A stretch of DNA of 64,000 nt from Sepiola atlantica (Eukaryota; Mollusca; Cephalopoda; Sepiida; Sepiolidae). The notes under the pieces are model-generated. The model worked only from the letters and a program-made list of their open reading frames with translations. It had not been told where the DNA came from and did no database searches. A program made the position numbers and the translations under genes. The stretch covers positions 60,173,661-60,237,660 of the forward strand of contig OY744528.1 in assembly GCA_963556195.1 (NCBI GenBank), read 5' to 3'. This document shows positions 11,322 through 22,518 of this stretch, in pieces (position 1 is the stretch's first letter; every line of letters begins with the position of its first letter).

Positions 11322-12424
11322 TTGACACACCCAATAAAGCTGTACTTACCGCAAAGAGAAGGTGTTCTAGACCTCATTGAGATCAACCATGCCTACCGAG
11401 CCACAATGGTCAGTGTGGGGCAATATATACAGAGCTGTTGTGATCAAAATATGAGAATGGTGAGGAACATCACACCAAATACCTTCCTCAGCAGACCTCA
11501 ACAACAAAACTAGCCGATAATTTCAGTGGAACCACACTGGAGAACACTAGCGAAGATTACAACAACCCAGCAACTCTGATTGCGCGCAAGAAGAGGGAGG
11601 AGTACACAAAAAATAGCTGAAGACTAGACTAGAAGGATGGCGAAATAATAAAAGAGCAGGAAAGTTCATTGAACAACTTAACCAGAGCTATATCGACAAG
11701 GAGGCTTCACTACAATGGCTCAAGAGTGGCAACTTCCCGTTCGATGAGGAACGGATACTAATAGCTGCACAAGACCAAGGCCTAGTTACGAATGGATTTA
11801 AGAAAATGCCTGGTCTACAAAAAACTGACCAGTGCAGGTTCTGCCATTCGGCCATTGAAAGTCCAAGCCACCTAATGCCTGGATTCAAGACTCTTTTGGC
11901 TGATGGTCATTACATTGCCCGCCACAACAAAGTATGTAGATACCTACATTGGAAGATCTGCATAGAGATGCAGCTTGAAAGATCACTGAACATCTGGGAA
12001 CATGAACCCTGACCCATAACATCGAATGAAAAAGTGACAGTGTTCTATGATAAAAACATACAGGCGGACGGATACATAAAAGACAAGGCCATCAAACCAG
12101 ATATTGTGTTCTAGAACAAGCCAAAAAAATCTGCTCTCATCATTGATGTAACTGTCCAAAGCGACTATGGCCTCAATAGAGCGGAACGAAGAAAAATAAC
12201 CAAACAGCAAGACCTCAAAAATGATTTTAAAATAACATGGTCCCTCGAGGAAATAAACATCATACCGGTTGTAGTGGGGGCAACTGGTCTAGTGAAAGAA
12301 AATCTAAGAAAATACTTAGAAACAATCCCCGGAATACCATATTGTAGGGAAGTACAGATAGCAGCCCTAAAAGGAACAACATCTATCCTTAAGAGAACCC
12401 TCGGATATAAATTTTACTCATAGG
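11322..12424 (+). pseudogene. C-terminal part of an RLE-type LINE ORF (zinc finger and restriction-like endonuclease)
   Basis: Plus-strand blocks in order are: KLYLPQREGVLDLIEI and a YIQS-DQ block (11335-11455); KKREEYTK (about 11592); RSYIDKEASLQWLKSGN-like and RILIAAQDQGLVTNGF (11685-11800); the zinc finger CRFCHSAIESPSHLMPGF (11835-11885, C-x2-C-x8-H, with the last Cys now Phe); and ARHNKVCRYLHWKICIEMQL (11920-11975). Then KPDIVF-stop-NKPKKSALIIDVT (12094-12150), a PD-x14-D signature typical of the restriction-like endonuclease of R2/R4/NeSL-type LINEs. It ends with INIIPVVVGATGLVKENL-KYLETIPG and LKRTLGY. Stops and frameshifts break it, and the RT is missing upstream. The catalytic PD and D are kept. 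Confidence 0.75.
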
Positions 12425-13059
12425 GAAATCAAGTGTTACCCTCAAGAGAGGGCCCCTTGATCTCTTTAAATAAACTTAATTAAAATGATGAAAAATAATA
12501 ATTTGGACTTCAAGTATCTATATCCTATGCACAATTTGAAGTCGCATGCAGGATGCCGAGTATGTTTTTGAGGCATGGATTTAAACAGTTCCATTGTTCT
12601 CTGAGTAATTTTCAACATTCATTCGGGCCTAAAAATCCGGGATTATCTGTGAGCTTAAAATCCAATTTCTTGGAGGCCGCAAGGTTTGTTGAAACTCATA
12701 GAACATCATTCGACTTCTTTGTTTGAACTGTTTACACATTTTGGATCATTTGAATTTGATACAACTTCTGCCCATAATTCGAGGCATGTTTGATCTTTTT
12801 TCAGGACTTAAATCGAGACATTTTTCTTTTAATATTTTTCAATAATTATTTTAAAAATATTACCCCTCTAATAATAAATTAATATTCAATTATTATTGTT
12901 CAAACCTTCTGACGATAACAGCGTTATATTTGAAAAGCCATAATTTAAAGATCTTTTTGTATGTGTATTCACTACATTATCCATATATAAATGTTCTATC
13001 CACCCTATCCCCGTATCTCGATAGCATCTAATATAAATCCTGATCTTTGTATTATCCAT

Positions 13060-13060
<1 letters not shown>
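12425..13060. other. LINE 3' flank and unassigned AT-rich DNA
   Basis: Follows the RLE-type LINE. The first 60-70 bp is probably its 3' UTR, ending near AAATGATGAAAAATAATAAT. Nothing recognisable in the rest. Confidence 0.4.

Positions 13061-13061
<1 letters not shown>

Positions 13062-13103
<42 letters not shown>
13062..13103. repeat. (TA)n array at the left edge of the composite PLE
   Basis: About 40 bp of TA ending at TATGAATAGATGAAGG, where PLE sequence begins. Confidence 0.9.
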
Positions 13104-13104
<1 letters not shown>

Positions 13105-13345
13105 TAGATGAAGGATAAAATAATCCGACGGTATGAAATTAAAATGGAATAAGCGGAAGATCTAAAAAGCTCAACGTTTCGCCCAAATGTTATATGGGCT
13201 TTGTCAAGAGCGAACGAAAGAAATGCAAAAAATGACAAAAGACGAGAAAGTCTATGAATTATGAGAAATATATATAGTGGTAGGGTTCATGTAGAGAGGG
13301 AAGATATGTAAATATGTATAGAGTCAAAGATAAATACATAGAGAG

Positions 13346-13377
<32 letters not shown>

Positions 13378-13445
13378 AAATTAGTAACGGGAAAGAAAAG
13401 AAAAGAATAAAGAGTAGAAAGGGGTCCAAAGGAAGAGTAATTCAA

Positions 13446-13738
13446 AACTCAGGGACTCAACCGGTGTCTAGATATATCTTGTTTTCATGAATAATTGCTT
13501 TTGATAGGTTAGGAGAGATAAAGTAGAAGCCCATTCTCTGTCTAATTTTATTTGTGGAAAGGGCTATGAGTGCAGATTCAATTAGTCGACGTGTTGATTT
13601 CTTATGTATTATCTTGATTAAAGTAGATTTATGAAAGTCAAAACAATGCCCATACTTCATAGTCTGAGTATATAAGGCGTTAAGCGTGTTGTTGGTTTTA
13701 ATCGCTCTTTTATGCTAATAAATCCGCTTGTCCAGACT
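13446..13738 (-). pseudogene. Partial GIY-YIG endonuclease end in the inverted PLE copy
   Basis: The minus-strand frame starts inside the nuclease domain at 13738 and reads through GHCFDFHKSTLIKIIHKK, then RRLIESALIAL, RQRMGFYF and IIHENKIYLDTG. It keeps the frame across a stretch where the plus copy at about 16108 is frameshifted, so the two copies have decayed differently. It is truncated at its N-terminus by the head-to-head junction. Confidence 0.7.
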
Positions 13739-13975
13739 ACTCTCTTTGACTCTATACATATTTACATATCTTCCCTCTATACATGAACCCTACGACTATA
13801 TATATTTCTCATAATTCATAGACTTTCTCGTCTTTTGTCATTTTTTGCATTTCTTTCGTTCGCTCTTGACAAAGCCCATATAACATTTAGGCAAAACGTA
13901 TAGCTTTTTAGGTCTTCCGCTTATTCCATTTTAATTTTATACCGTCGGATTATTTTATCCTTTCATCTATTCATA

Positions 13976-14812
13976 TTGCCGGAATGGAAGACCATACTTA
14001 CAAGAAGAAATTGCGCAAATACACCAACATCCTATTTGCAGCGCACTCCCATAGCAACAGCAGTTCTTTTTTTGCAAAAATGCATTAACGAGAAGGTCAT
14101 CCCCAAAAGCACTATACAATCTTTTCAACACTCTCACCACATCTTTCCTAAGCACATTGACGAGTACCTAAATTATTCAGCACTTCTGCTAAAACATAAA
14201 TCTACAAATTTACGTAATTTGGTTGAAACACTTGCACACGACCTACATATAAACCATTCTCTTTCAAAGAAGACAACTTTTAATATTACACACCGGATCA
14301 CATCTTTCAACATTCACCACAACAATAAACTCAATAAAAAACTAGACAGTTTAATTTACAACAGCAGATGGAGATCCATTGGACGACCTGAACTTATCCA
14401 GAACCTCTCCAACACCACACTCTGCAACACTGAGATGGAAGTCTTAAGTTTCGGACTCAAATTCGCCACTGGAATTTACCCCAAAATAACAAGTAACATG
14501 GTTACCCGAAACTACAAACACGAGGACTCGGATTTTACTAAGGGTTTTATCCAGGGAATGATCTCAACTAAAACCACTCAATCCATGGACTCAATTCTCC
14601 CTAACAGACATTTAAAAGCGTTACACAACCTAGCTAACAACGACAATATCATTCTCTCACCTGCAGACAAAGGTGGTAGCGTTGTTATCATGGATAAATC
14701 TAAATACAACGAAAAGATGTTCCAACTCATATATAATCAATACATTTATGAAGAGACTAATTCCGCTTTCATGTGCAAAGAAATAGATATAACAAATCCT
14801 ACAAGAAACTAA
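13976..14812 (+). pseudogene. PLE protein, N-terminal part
   Basis: A 278-codon open frame. The first half has repeated hydrophobic and His-rich blocks. Near its end (residues about 220-245) it reads NIILSPADKGGSVVIMDKSKY, the 'ADKGGAVVI' motif that opens the RT of Penelope-like elements, then Y-----LIYNQYIYEE. The frame stops at 14812 and is displaced by one base from the RT frame that starts at about 14843. The ancestral protein was therefore continuous and is now split by a frameshift and stops between 14790 and 14845. Confidence 0.8.
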
Positions 14813-14842
14813 TTAACAATAATAAAACCTGGTTAGCGTATA

Positions 14843-16273
14843 TTGATTCCAACTTTATATGGCCTACCCAAAACCCACAAGAATAATACCCGAATGCGCC
14901 CCATAATCTCAGGTATCGCCAGTGTTTCCCATAAAATTGCACGAGCCATTACTAAAATACTGACCCCATTACTAGGCACGATTAGTCCTTCTCACCTTAA
15001 AAACTCCGGAGATCTACTTAATAGAATAAAACATATTAACCTAACTAATAAAACAATGAATAGCCTCGACATAGAATCATTATACACAAATGCCCCCACT
15101 AAAAAATGTCTTAATTTACTTAAAAAACATCTCTACAAAATAAATATCAACTTACTGTTTCCAGTTAATAACATAATTAATATTATAAATGTATGCACTA
15201 ACATGACCTGTTTTACCTTCAATCATTTATTTTATCAACAGAAATTTGGACTACCTATGGGGAATCCCCTCAGTGGTGTCCTATCCTGTTTATTTTTGGA
15301 ATTTCTTGAGAAAGGACCCTTTAAATATAGATTACCTAAACATGTATCATACTACAGATACATAGACGATATATTAATGTTCCTCCTTAAAACCACTAAA
15401 ATAGAAAATATTACTAACAAATTAAATAAAATAGAATCCACCATTAAATTTACTTTTTAGAAAGAAAACGATAACTGCATACTCTTTCTTGACATTTTAC
15501 TAATAAACAAAAATAACAATTTATCCTATAAAGTTTACCGTAAAGCTACCAATAAGAATGATTATGTTCATTTTTATTCACACCGTAATAACAAAGTAAA
15601 ATCAGGCATTATAATTGGTGTCTACCTCAAAGAACTTAGAATATGTAGCAAAGAACATCTAAATGAAGAATATAAATACATTGAACATACACTCAAAACA
15701 CTAGAGTACCCAATGTATTTTATACAAAACTCCAAATGCAAAACCCTGTAAATTCACTCAAATCTAAAAAAAGACAACTCCTCAATCAGCCCTATAATAA
15801 ATAGACATATAGCTCTACCAACTAACTCTAGTAACAACTCCATTTACACAAAACTTAATAAACTAGGCATTAACATAACACAATTAACTTCAGCAAGTAT
15901 TATAGATTTAATCAAAACATCTAAACTTAACACTACACGTGATGTCAAAGCTGGCATATACTTCATCTCTTATCTAGATTGTAATAAGATCTACATAGGG
16001 GAGACGCAGCGTAGTCTGGACCAGCGGATTTATGAGCATAAAAGAGCGATTAAAACCAACAACACGCTTAACGCCTTATATACTCAGACTATGGAGTATG
16101 GGCATTTTTTGACTTTGATAAATCTACTTTAATCAAGATAATACATAAGAAATCAACACGTCGACTAATTGAATCTGCACTCATAGCCCTTTCCACAAAT
16201 AAAATTAGACAGAGAATGGGCTTCTACTTTATCTCTCCTAACCTATCAAAAGCAATTATTCATGAAAACAAGA
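14843..16273 (+). pseudogene. PLE protein, RT and GIY-YIG endonuclease part
   Basis: The frame starts at LYGLPKTHK and RPIISG (RT motifs), then NSLDIESLYTNAP, FGLPMGNPLSGVLSCLFLE, and the catalytic YYRYIDDILMF at about 15350-15385, with both aspartates kept. A TAG at 15458 and a TAA at 15749 interrupt an otherwise single frame. The C-terminus is a GIY-YIG nuclease: AGIYFISYLDCNKIYIGETQ (GIY-x10-YIG), then SLDQRIYEHKRAI (15947-16060). A frameshift at about 16108 precedes the final blocks, still readable to an LDTG end. PLEs pair an RT related to telomerase with this nuclease. Few disabling changes suggest a relatively young copy. Confidence 0.85.
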
Positions 16274-16616
16274 TATATCTAGACACCGGTTGATTCCGTG
16301 AGTTTTGAATTGTCTTCCTTTGGACCCCTTTCTACTCTTTATTCTTTTCTTTTCTTTCCCGTTACAAATTGTATTTTATTTTATTTTATTTTATTTTTAT
16401 TTTATTTTTTTTTCGATGTATTTATCTTTGACTCTATACATATTTACATATCTTCCCTCTCTACATGAACCCTACCACTATATATATTTCTCATAATTTA
16501 TAGACTTTCTCGTCTTTTGTAATTTTTTTGTATTTTTTTCGTTCGCTCTTGACAAAACCCATATAACATTTGGGCGAAACGTTGAGCTTTTTAGGTCTTT
16601 CGCTTATTCCATTTTA

Positions 16617-16621
<5 letters not shown>

Positions 16622-16705
<84 letters not shown>
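16622..16705. repeat. (TA)n array at the right edge of the composite PLE
   Basis: About 84 bp of TA joined directly to the PLE end (ATTTTAATTTCATATATA). Confidence 0.95.
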
Positions 16706-16707
<2 letters not shown>

Positions 16708-17315
16708 CGGTCTATTAGTTACATAATACCTTTATTTTAGTATATTATTGATGCATTGTCCATAGCTAACCCTGCTCGTTCAACTCTCTTTGAACAGCAA
16801 TCATAGTTAATGTTGTTCTCGAAATCAATTAAAATCATTGAAAACATTGTTTCTGTTCTACTCAGAACCAAAAACAGTCGTTTTAGAACATCATGATTTC
16901 GACAATTTATAAATGTTTGTTGTTCAACCATTTCAGTGACTTGTTTATGCCTATGGTCATGTTTTATAAGTGTGAGGGTGAGAGACGATACCGACTGTTT
17001 GCATCGTTTCCGGTCATACTTGTCTCGCGTTAAAATAAATCGGACGCCAAAGCGCCCGTAAATTTTGCTACTCGGCTAGTTGAGGTTACAGGGTGGTGAG
17101 TGGTGGGTAATGGAGCTTGCCATGTGGGAGTGAATTTATCATGTGGGTCTAGACTCTCCTGGTTAATTTAAAGGTATGGGCGATTTGTTTCTTTGGCGGA
17201 TTTATAAATCAGAGATAGCCGACGAGACAGAGACTTGCCAGGAATGATTGATCGATATTTGATAAATGAGTGGGCCGAGAGAAGGATATTTGCATAGATT
17301 CAAGTGTTAATTAAA
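16706..17315. other. Unassigned, partly GC-balanced stretch
   Basis: No repeat or protein motif recognised. 16960-17280 is more balanced in base composition than its surroundings and contains CpG, so it may be older unique sequence. I could not support an exon. Confidence 0.3.
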
Positions 17316-17319
17316 TGAC

Positions 17320-17374
17320 ATATATATATATATATATTTATATATATATTTATATATATATATGCACATATATA

Positions 17375-17448
<74 letters not shown>

Positions 17449-17480
17449 CATATAGATAGGTAAACAGATAGATAGATAGG
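17320..17480. repeat. (TA)n array with TGCACATATA interruptions and a GATA tail
   Basis: Interrupted TA array with inverted GTGCATA/TATGCAC words, ending in a short AGATAGATAGATAG run. Tyr/Ile frames here are artefacts. Confidence 0.95.
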
Positions 17481-17778
17481 GATGAACACATGTCAAGATA
17501 TCTCTTGTTTGAAATCTGAAAGATAAGGAGAGGGAGAGAGAGAGTCTGCTAATCTTCATGGCGAACGTTTAGGATACAAACACACAAACTTGCCAGAGAT
17601 TCAGTAGAAAGAAATCACACTCATGCAAACATGTATTAGTATATTTTATCTCATCTAAATAAGTACACCTGACTTCGTACAACAGTTATCATTATCATAA
17701 TATTCTGTTTAATTTCCGTTTTACATGTAGGCATGTTTTAGAAATTGACTTCAAAACTAACCAATCCCTGGACAAGTC

Positions 17779-18550
17779 TTGATGTATCCCTCTTTCTCTT
17801 TAAGTCAGACCTATAACGGAAACATTTATACCGATACTGATGACGTTTCCATGGGATCGGTTCGTTCACCGACCTTCATCAATTTTTACATGGCCAACCT
17901 TGAAAATAAAATATTTAATATAATTACTAAACCCTCCATGTATACAGGTTTTATTGATAATATCCTTATTTTATCAGACAATAACGATGAAATAAAATTG
18001 CAAAACCCTTTTCAAAATAACCCAGTACTTAAATTCAGTTAAGAGCTTAACGTTAATAACAAAAATTATGTTTTTATATGTACTCATTGAATCTAACAAT
18101 GATTAATTCATAACATCTCCTTATTTTTATAACTATTAGTAAACATACATGCATCTTATATTATAAAGCGGATGCTACATCCATATAAAATAACAATGAT
18201 AAAATAATCTATTAAACCTCACAAGCTAATCTCTTCAACCAGTAAAATATATTTCAATGAATTAAAGAAGCATATAGCAAGTTCTAATCAACAATCAATC
18301 TCCTAATTGTATTGTTGACGAACAAATTAAATTAATAATTATAAACTTAGACAATACTAATAATAATCAGCTAAACAGTTCCCACTATATTTATTTATTT
18401 TATTGTATCCAAAATGCATCCAAAATTTAAATTTGATGAAAAAGCTTCCCAAAACAGAACACATTAGTATATATCACTCATCAACTATAATGATAAAATA
18501 TAATATGAATGATTCGGACAATACAGGGAATAAACGCCCCGGAAATTGAA
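17779..18550 (+). pseudogene. Third Penelope-like RT remnant
   Basis: The plus-strand frame at 17779-18042 contains YNGNIYTDTDDVSMGSVRSP, then FINFYMANLENKIFN and MYTGFIDNILILSDN. These match the PLE RT order: (D)GVAMGSPLSP, a helix, then Y(I/V)DDI, with the second catalytic Asp now Asn. After a stop at 18042 diverged blocks continue in other frames: ELNVNNKNYVFI, SSTSKIYFNELKKHI (about 18240) and KMHPKFKFDEKA (about 18410). It differs in sequence from the 13.9-16.3 kb and 8.1-9.9 kb copies, so three PLE families appear in 10 kb. Confidence 0.7.
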
Positions 18551-19833
18551 AAAATAAAGAGACGAAATTCGGTCTACACCGGTTGACATTACCGATTTTT
18601 TTAAATAAACGAATAATAACGCTGTTTTGGGGGTTTTCGTCAAAAGCTCGCTTTCTAATATGGGGAAATATTTATTTTAAGAAATATTTATTAAATAGGG
18701 AAAGATTTATTTTTAGAAATATTTATTAAATATTTATTTTTAATGTAGGATGCGTTGTTTTAATTTACAATTTTTTTAATAATCAAACGAAACGTTGCAG
18801 AATTCTCGTTCTAAAATGTTTTCGTGTCACAATTTACTTGCCTCCTCACGAGGTCAGAATGCATGATAAAATAAAATAAAATCTTGTAGGGTGTGTCTTT
18901 TTTGCAATACGTTTTAATAAACACAAAGGACAGTGTTTAATGTAGGGAAAATCCAGTTCCCCTAAAAATGGAGCACTTTAGATTGGAACAAAACTTTAAA
19001 TTATCTCAGTTTAGAAACTTATGTTTTAAGTCTAACTCTGTCCTCATTGGGAAGCTAAACGGAAGATTACTTACTTATATATATATTGTTTATTTATTAA
19101 AAAGTTTCGTAAATAAAGAAAACGGGTGCTTCTGCTGTTTCGCTCCGACATTAAAATATTTAAAGAAATGTACAAACTTTGTTATGTCCTTACGTGTTAG
19201 CTGAAAATAAAATAGTACAACAAAATGAATGAATTTGCGTAATGTTTAGTGTACAGTCTTCTTTTAAGCTACAACGTAAGTACATAACAAAGTTATTTAG
19301 CTATTTTTTAAGAGAGGCCAAACACGTCGGAGCGAAACAACAGAAGCACCAAAACATGAACAAATAAATATTTAATATACCCCATTTTCTTTCTTAAAAT
19401 ACACAACACGAAAAATAGAATCTTCTGTGTTTATCAAGAACGTATTGTAAAAATAAAAGACGTACCTTATAAGATGTTATTTTATTATACATTCGGCCCC
19501 TGTGGGGAGGCAAGCAAATCGTAACACGAAAACATTTTAGAACGAGAATTCTGCAATGTTTCGTTTAATTATTAAAAAAGTTTTGTAAATAGAATAAAAC
19601 GCATCCTACATTAAAACTAAATATTTAATAAATATATCTTAAAATAAATGTCTCCCTATTTAGTAAATGCTTCTTAAAATAAATATTTCCCTATATTAGA
19701 AAGCGTGCTTTTGACAAACACCTAAAAAACACAACGTTATTATTCGTTTGTTTACAAAAACCGTACGGTCAACCGGTATACACCGAATTCCGTCTCTTTT
19801 CATCTTTCCAATTCCCGGGGTCCTAATTCCCTG
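18524..19833. mobile_element. 1.3-kb foldback element with TA target duplication
   Basis: The whole segment is an imperfect inverted repeat centred near 19225. The left end CAGGGAATAAACGCCCCGG is complementary to the right end CCGGGGTCCTAATTCCCTG, and TA flanks both ends (18522-18523 and 19834-19835). Inner blocks also pair: GAATTCTCGTTCTAAAATGT; GCTTGCCTCC; GGTGCTTCTG-TGTTTCGCTCCGAC; CTTTGTTATGT-CTTACG. The left arm is longer by a block (about 18930-19060) resembling part of the SINE-like repeat at 40430-40500. No transposase is visible. The CAGGG ends and TA duplication fit a Tc1/mariner-like non-autonomous element. Confidence 0.75.
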
Positions 19834-19839
19834 TATGGT

Positions 19840-20765
19840 ATAATTATTCATTTTTTTAATTGAAAACATTAAACCTCGTAGTTAAACATATCTATTTTCA
19901 GGCCCAAAACACAGTAGAAAATAACAATGTAATATATCTGTTTAAATTCCCATTTGTGAGAATGTATCTCCGACAATAATAAAAAAAATAATTGTAACAT
20001 CGGTTTTACTACCACAACACTTTACTGTATGATCACAATGCATCTCTCCGATACTAGCTCAATTTGCAAACACGTAAACAGCATGATTGTCCACAATGCC
20101 AACATAAATATGTAAAACATTCTTGAAACCATTTACATTCAAACTAGACATCCCACAATTACTAATAATTAATGGCCACGCACGACTTCCTCAAAATCCC
20201 TGGTCTGTTAATGACGCAACACACTGGGGACTATCGTGAATTGACTTAGCATTACGAGAGCCTCTCCGTTGCCACTATTCGTGAAAACGCCTTCAGCCTG
20301 CTCTCGGCCTGCTAAACCAGAAGGACATCCAATGAAACTTTCTGATATTTGCATATTTGTTTTGAAATATGGCATTTTATTTATTAAATATAATTTGTTG
20401 TTATTTATTGAATAAATGTATTTTGTCATTGCATTGTGTATATAAAATATACTATATCTCTGAATGAATAAATACGAAAGTTTGTTCACGAATCCTAAAT
20501 ATATTAAAGAAATTTTAGAGGTCATTAATAATATTAATTACGAAACTAGTCACAAAAGTTTTAAGTGTCTAGCGTAGTAACTAGCATTAACAAATTTTTA
20601 GCCGTTAAACAACATCCGTTGTTGTTTTGTGCACGCATTGCACGTAATAATGTACCCATGCAAAATCTCATCACTACAGACGTTCATTTAAAAATCATAA
20701 ATTACTAACCGAAACAAAACTCAACTATAAAAGACACAGTTGTAAACACGCCAAGACTGACCCCG
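19840..20765. other. AT-rich unassigned stretch
   Basis: No repeat or coding motif that I can support. The minus frame at 20525-20208 has no recognised feature. Confidence 0.35.
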
Positions 20766-20771
20766 CCTGAT

Positions 20772-20865
20772 TATGATTTGATTAATCAAATCGAAATCAA
20801 ATTGAAATCAAATTGAAATCAAATTGAAATCAAATCGAAATCAAATTGAAATCAAATCGAAAGTA
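20772..20865 (+). repeat. 11-bp minisatellite
   Basis: About eight tandem copies of AAATCAAATTG with T/C changes at one position (AAATTG or AAATCG). Confidence 0.9.
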
Positions 20866-20984
20866 CTCGCGAAACAAGAAAGAAAAATGAACGCTATTGA
20901 ATTTAGTAAGCAGTGCTCAGCTCTATGGCCAGTTGAGCTACAAATAAATAACATGAAGAGTACACGAAAAACCGGTTTATAGTA

Positions 20985-21085
20985 AGATTTTATTGTGCTC
21001 AAGTGGTTAGGTTAATTATTTGATTGGCTGCTAGTCCATGAGTGACTTTATTTATATTGCTTCATTCAAGCAATGTTTACATATG
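20985..21085 (+). repeat. Dispersed repeat E, copy 1 (sister at 29930-30020)
   Basis: Shares TTGGCTGCTAGTCCATGAGTG, then a TATTGCTTCATTCAAGCAAT block and TTTACATATG, with the copy at 29940-30016. The blocks are in the same order and orientation. Confidence 0.75.
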
Positions 21086-21089
21086 GACC

Positions 21090-22130
21090 ATTAGAGCCCG
21101 TTTCATTGGTAAGTGACAATTTAATTCAACGTACACGAGCGTAATGACCCTTGAGGAAGACTAAGTTCCTTCTGGCCTGCTTTAATTGTGAGGAAGTAAC
21201 CTGGACAATGCCCATGTGCTGACATTGGTTTAGCGATGCTGGGCGATGTTAGGTGTCTGTGCGATGTCATTGCGCGTCCTCTGGTTTTCAGCACTGGTGT
21301 ACCAGGTGTATGTGAATCCCAATGTGTTAGTTATGGGGAACAAGGAACTGGAACGGGGCACTGAAATTGCAGGTATTTTCAGTTTTCTGAGGAATCTGCG
21401 ATTTCGTAGATTGATTCTACCTGACTCATCAATCCTGATCCGATACTGACGATCAAAGAGATTTTTGACAACTAGGCCAGTTGTGTCTTATCGCCGATTG
21501 TTTGTGGACGTTGTATCGAGACTCTTTCCCCTTCTAAGAGTGAGAATAGAGTATGCGCTGTACAGTTATATCGCTTTGTTAGGTGAGTGATACGTTGAGA
21601 CAGGCTTATCTCACGGTTCCGAACTGATGCTATCCATTTTGTGTGTTGTTCATATAGTGCTGGTTTGAAGTCACGAAGTCGGCGGTGTAGCCATAGTTGT
21701 ACCGGAGAAGACCAATGCCTTAGATAGGGGTGTTGCAATATTGATGGATGTCTCGAGGGACACTGTCATTATCAGGGCGTTACGCAACACTCTTGAAAAG
21801 AGCGCGTTCCTGAGGCACGCTCTCTTTTGCTGTAGCCAAGGAGCGTAGGGCTTATTTTCTATCAAGCAGAACCGTGAGCGGCTTCATAGTTTGCCCAAAG
21901 AGCGGATTTGCCGCTCATTTCCGGCGCTCCCTTGACGTTCCAAAAATTCAAATATTGACAAAAAATAAATGTAATAGATTACAATAATGCAATTATTCTT
22001 TCTTCTTGGTAGAAATATATAGAGCTGATTTGGCCAGTCGCCAGTCGGAAGCATTTTAGTCGTTATGTGAGTGTATATTTGCGTAGTTACTAACACGGCA
22101 CTAAATATATAAATATACACATATACACTA
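21090..22130. other. Unassigned stretch with GC-balanced open frames
   Basis: 21240-21880 has balanced composition. Two overlapping minus-strand frames (21865-21671 and 21738-21472) are rich in Arg and Leu (PVQLWLHRRLRDFKPALYEQ; LRNALFSRVLRNALIM). I do not recognise either. They could be a decayed element ORF or chance frames. Confidence 0.3.
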
Positions 22131-22135
22131 AATCT

Positions 22136-22445
<310 letters not shown>

Positions 22446-22451
22446 GACATC

Positions 22452-22454
<3 letters not shown>

Positions 22455-22515
<61 letters not shown>
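22455..22515. repeat. (TA)n array
   Basis: About 60 bp of TA directly after the SINE-like repeat A copy. Confidence 0.95.

Positions 22516-22518
<3 letters not shown>

Larger units (their letters stand above)
13101..16621. mobile_element. Composite Penelope-like element: inverted partial copy head-to-head with a nearly complete copy
   Basis: 13101-13738 is the reverse complement of about 16005-16621 (end of GIY-YIG domain, 3' UTR, terminal repeat). At 13739 the sequence switches to a plus-strand terminal repeat (13739-13975), which is repeated directly at about 16425-16621 after the coding body. Shared words include TTGACTCTATACATATTTAC, ATCTTCCCTCT-TACATGAACCCTAC and GCTTATTCCATTTTAATTT. 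This partial-inverted-plus-full layout is known for PLEs such as Drosophila Penelope. TA arrays flank both ends. The repeats carry a TTGACAAA(G/A)CCC...GGGCGAAACG hairpin (see finding). Confidence 0.85.
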
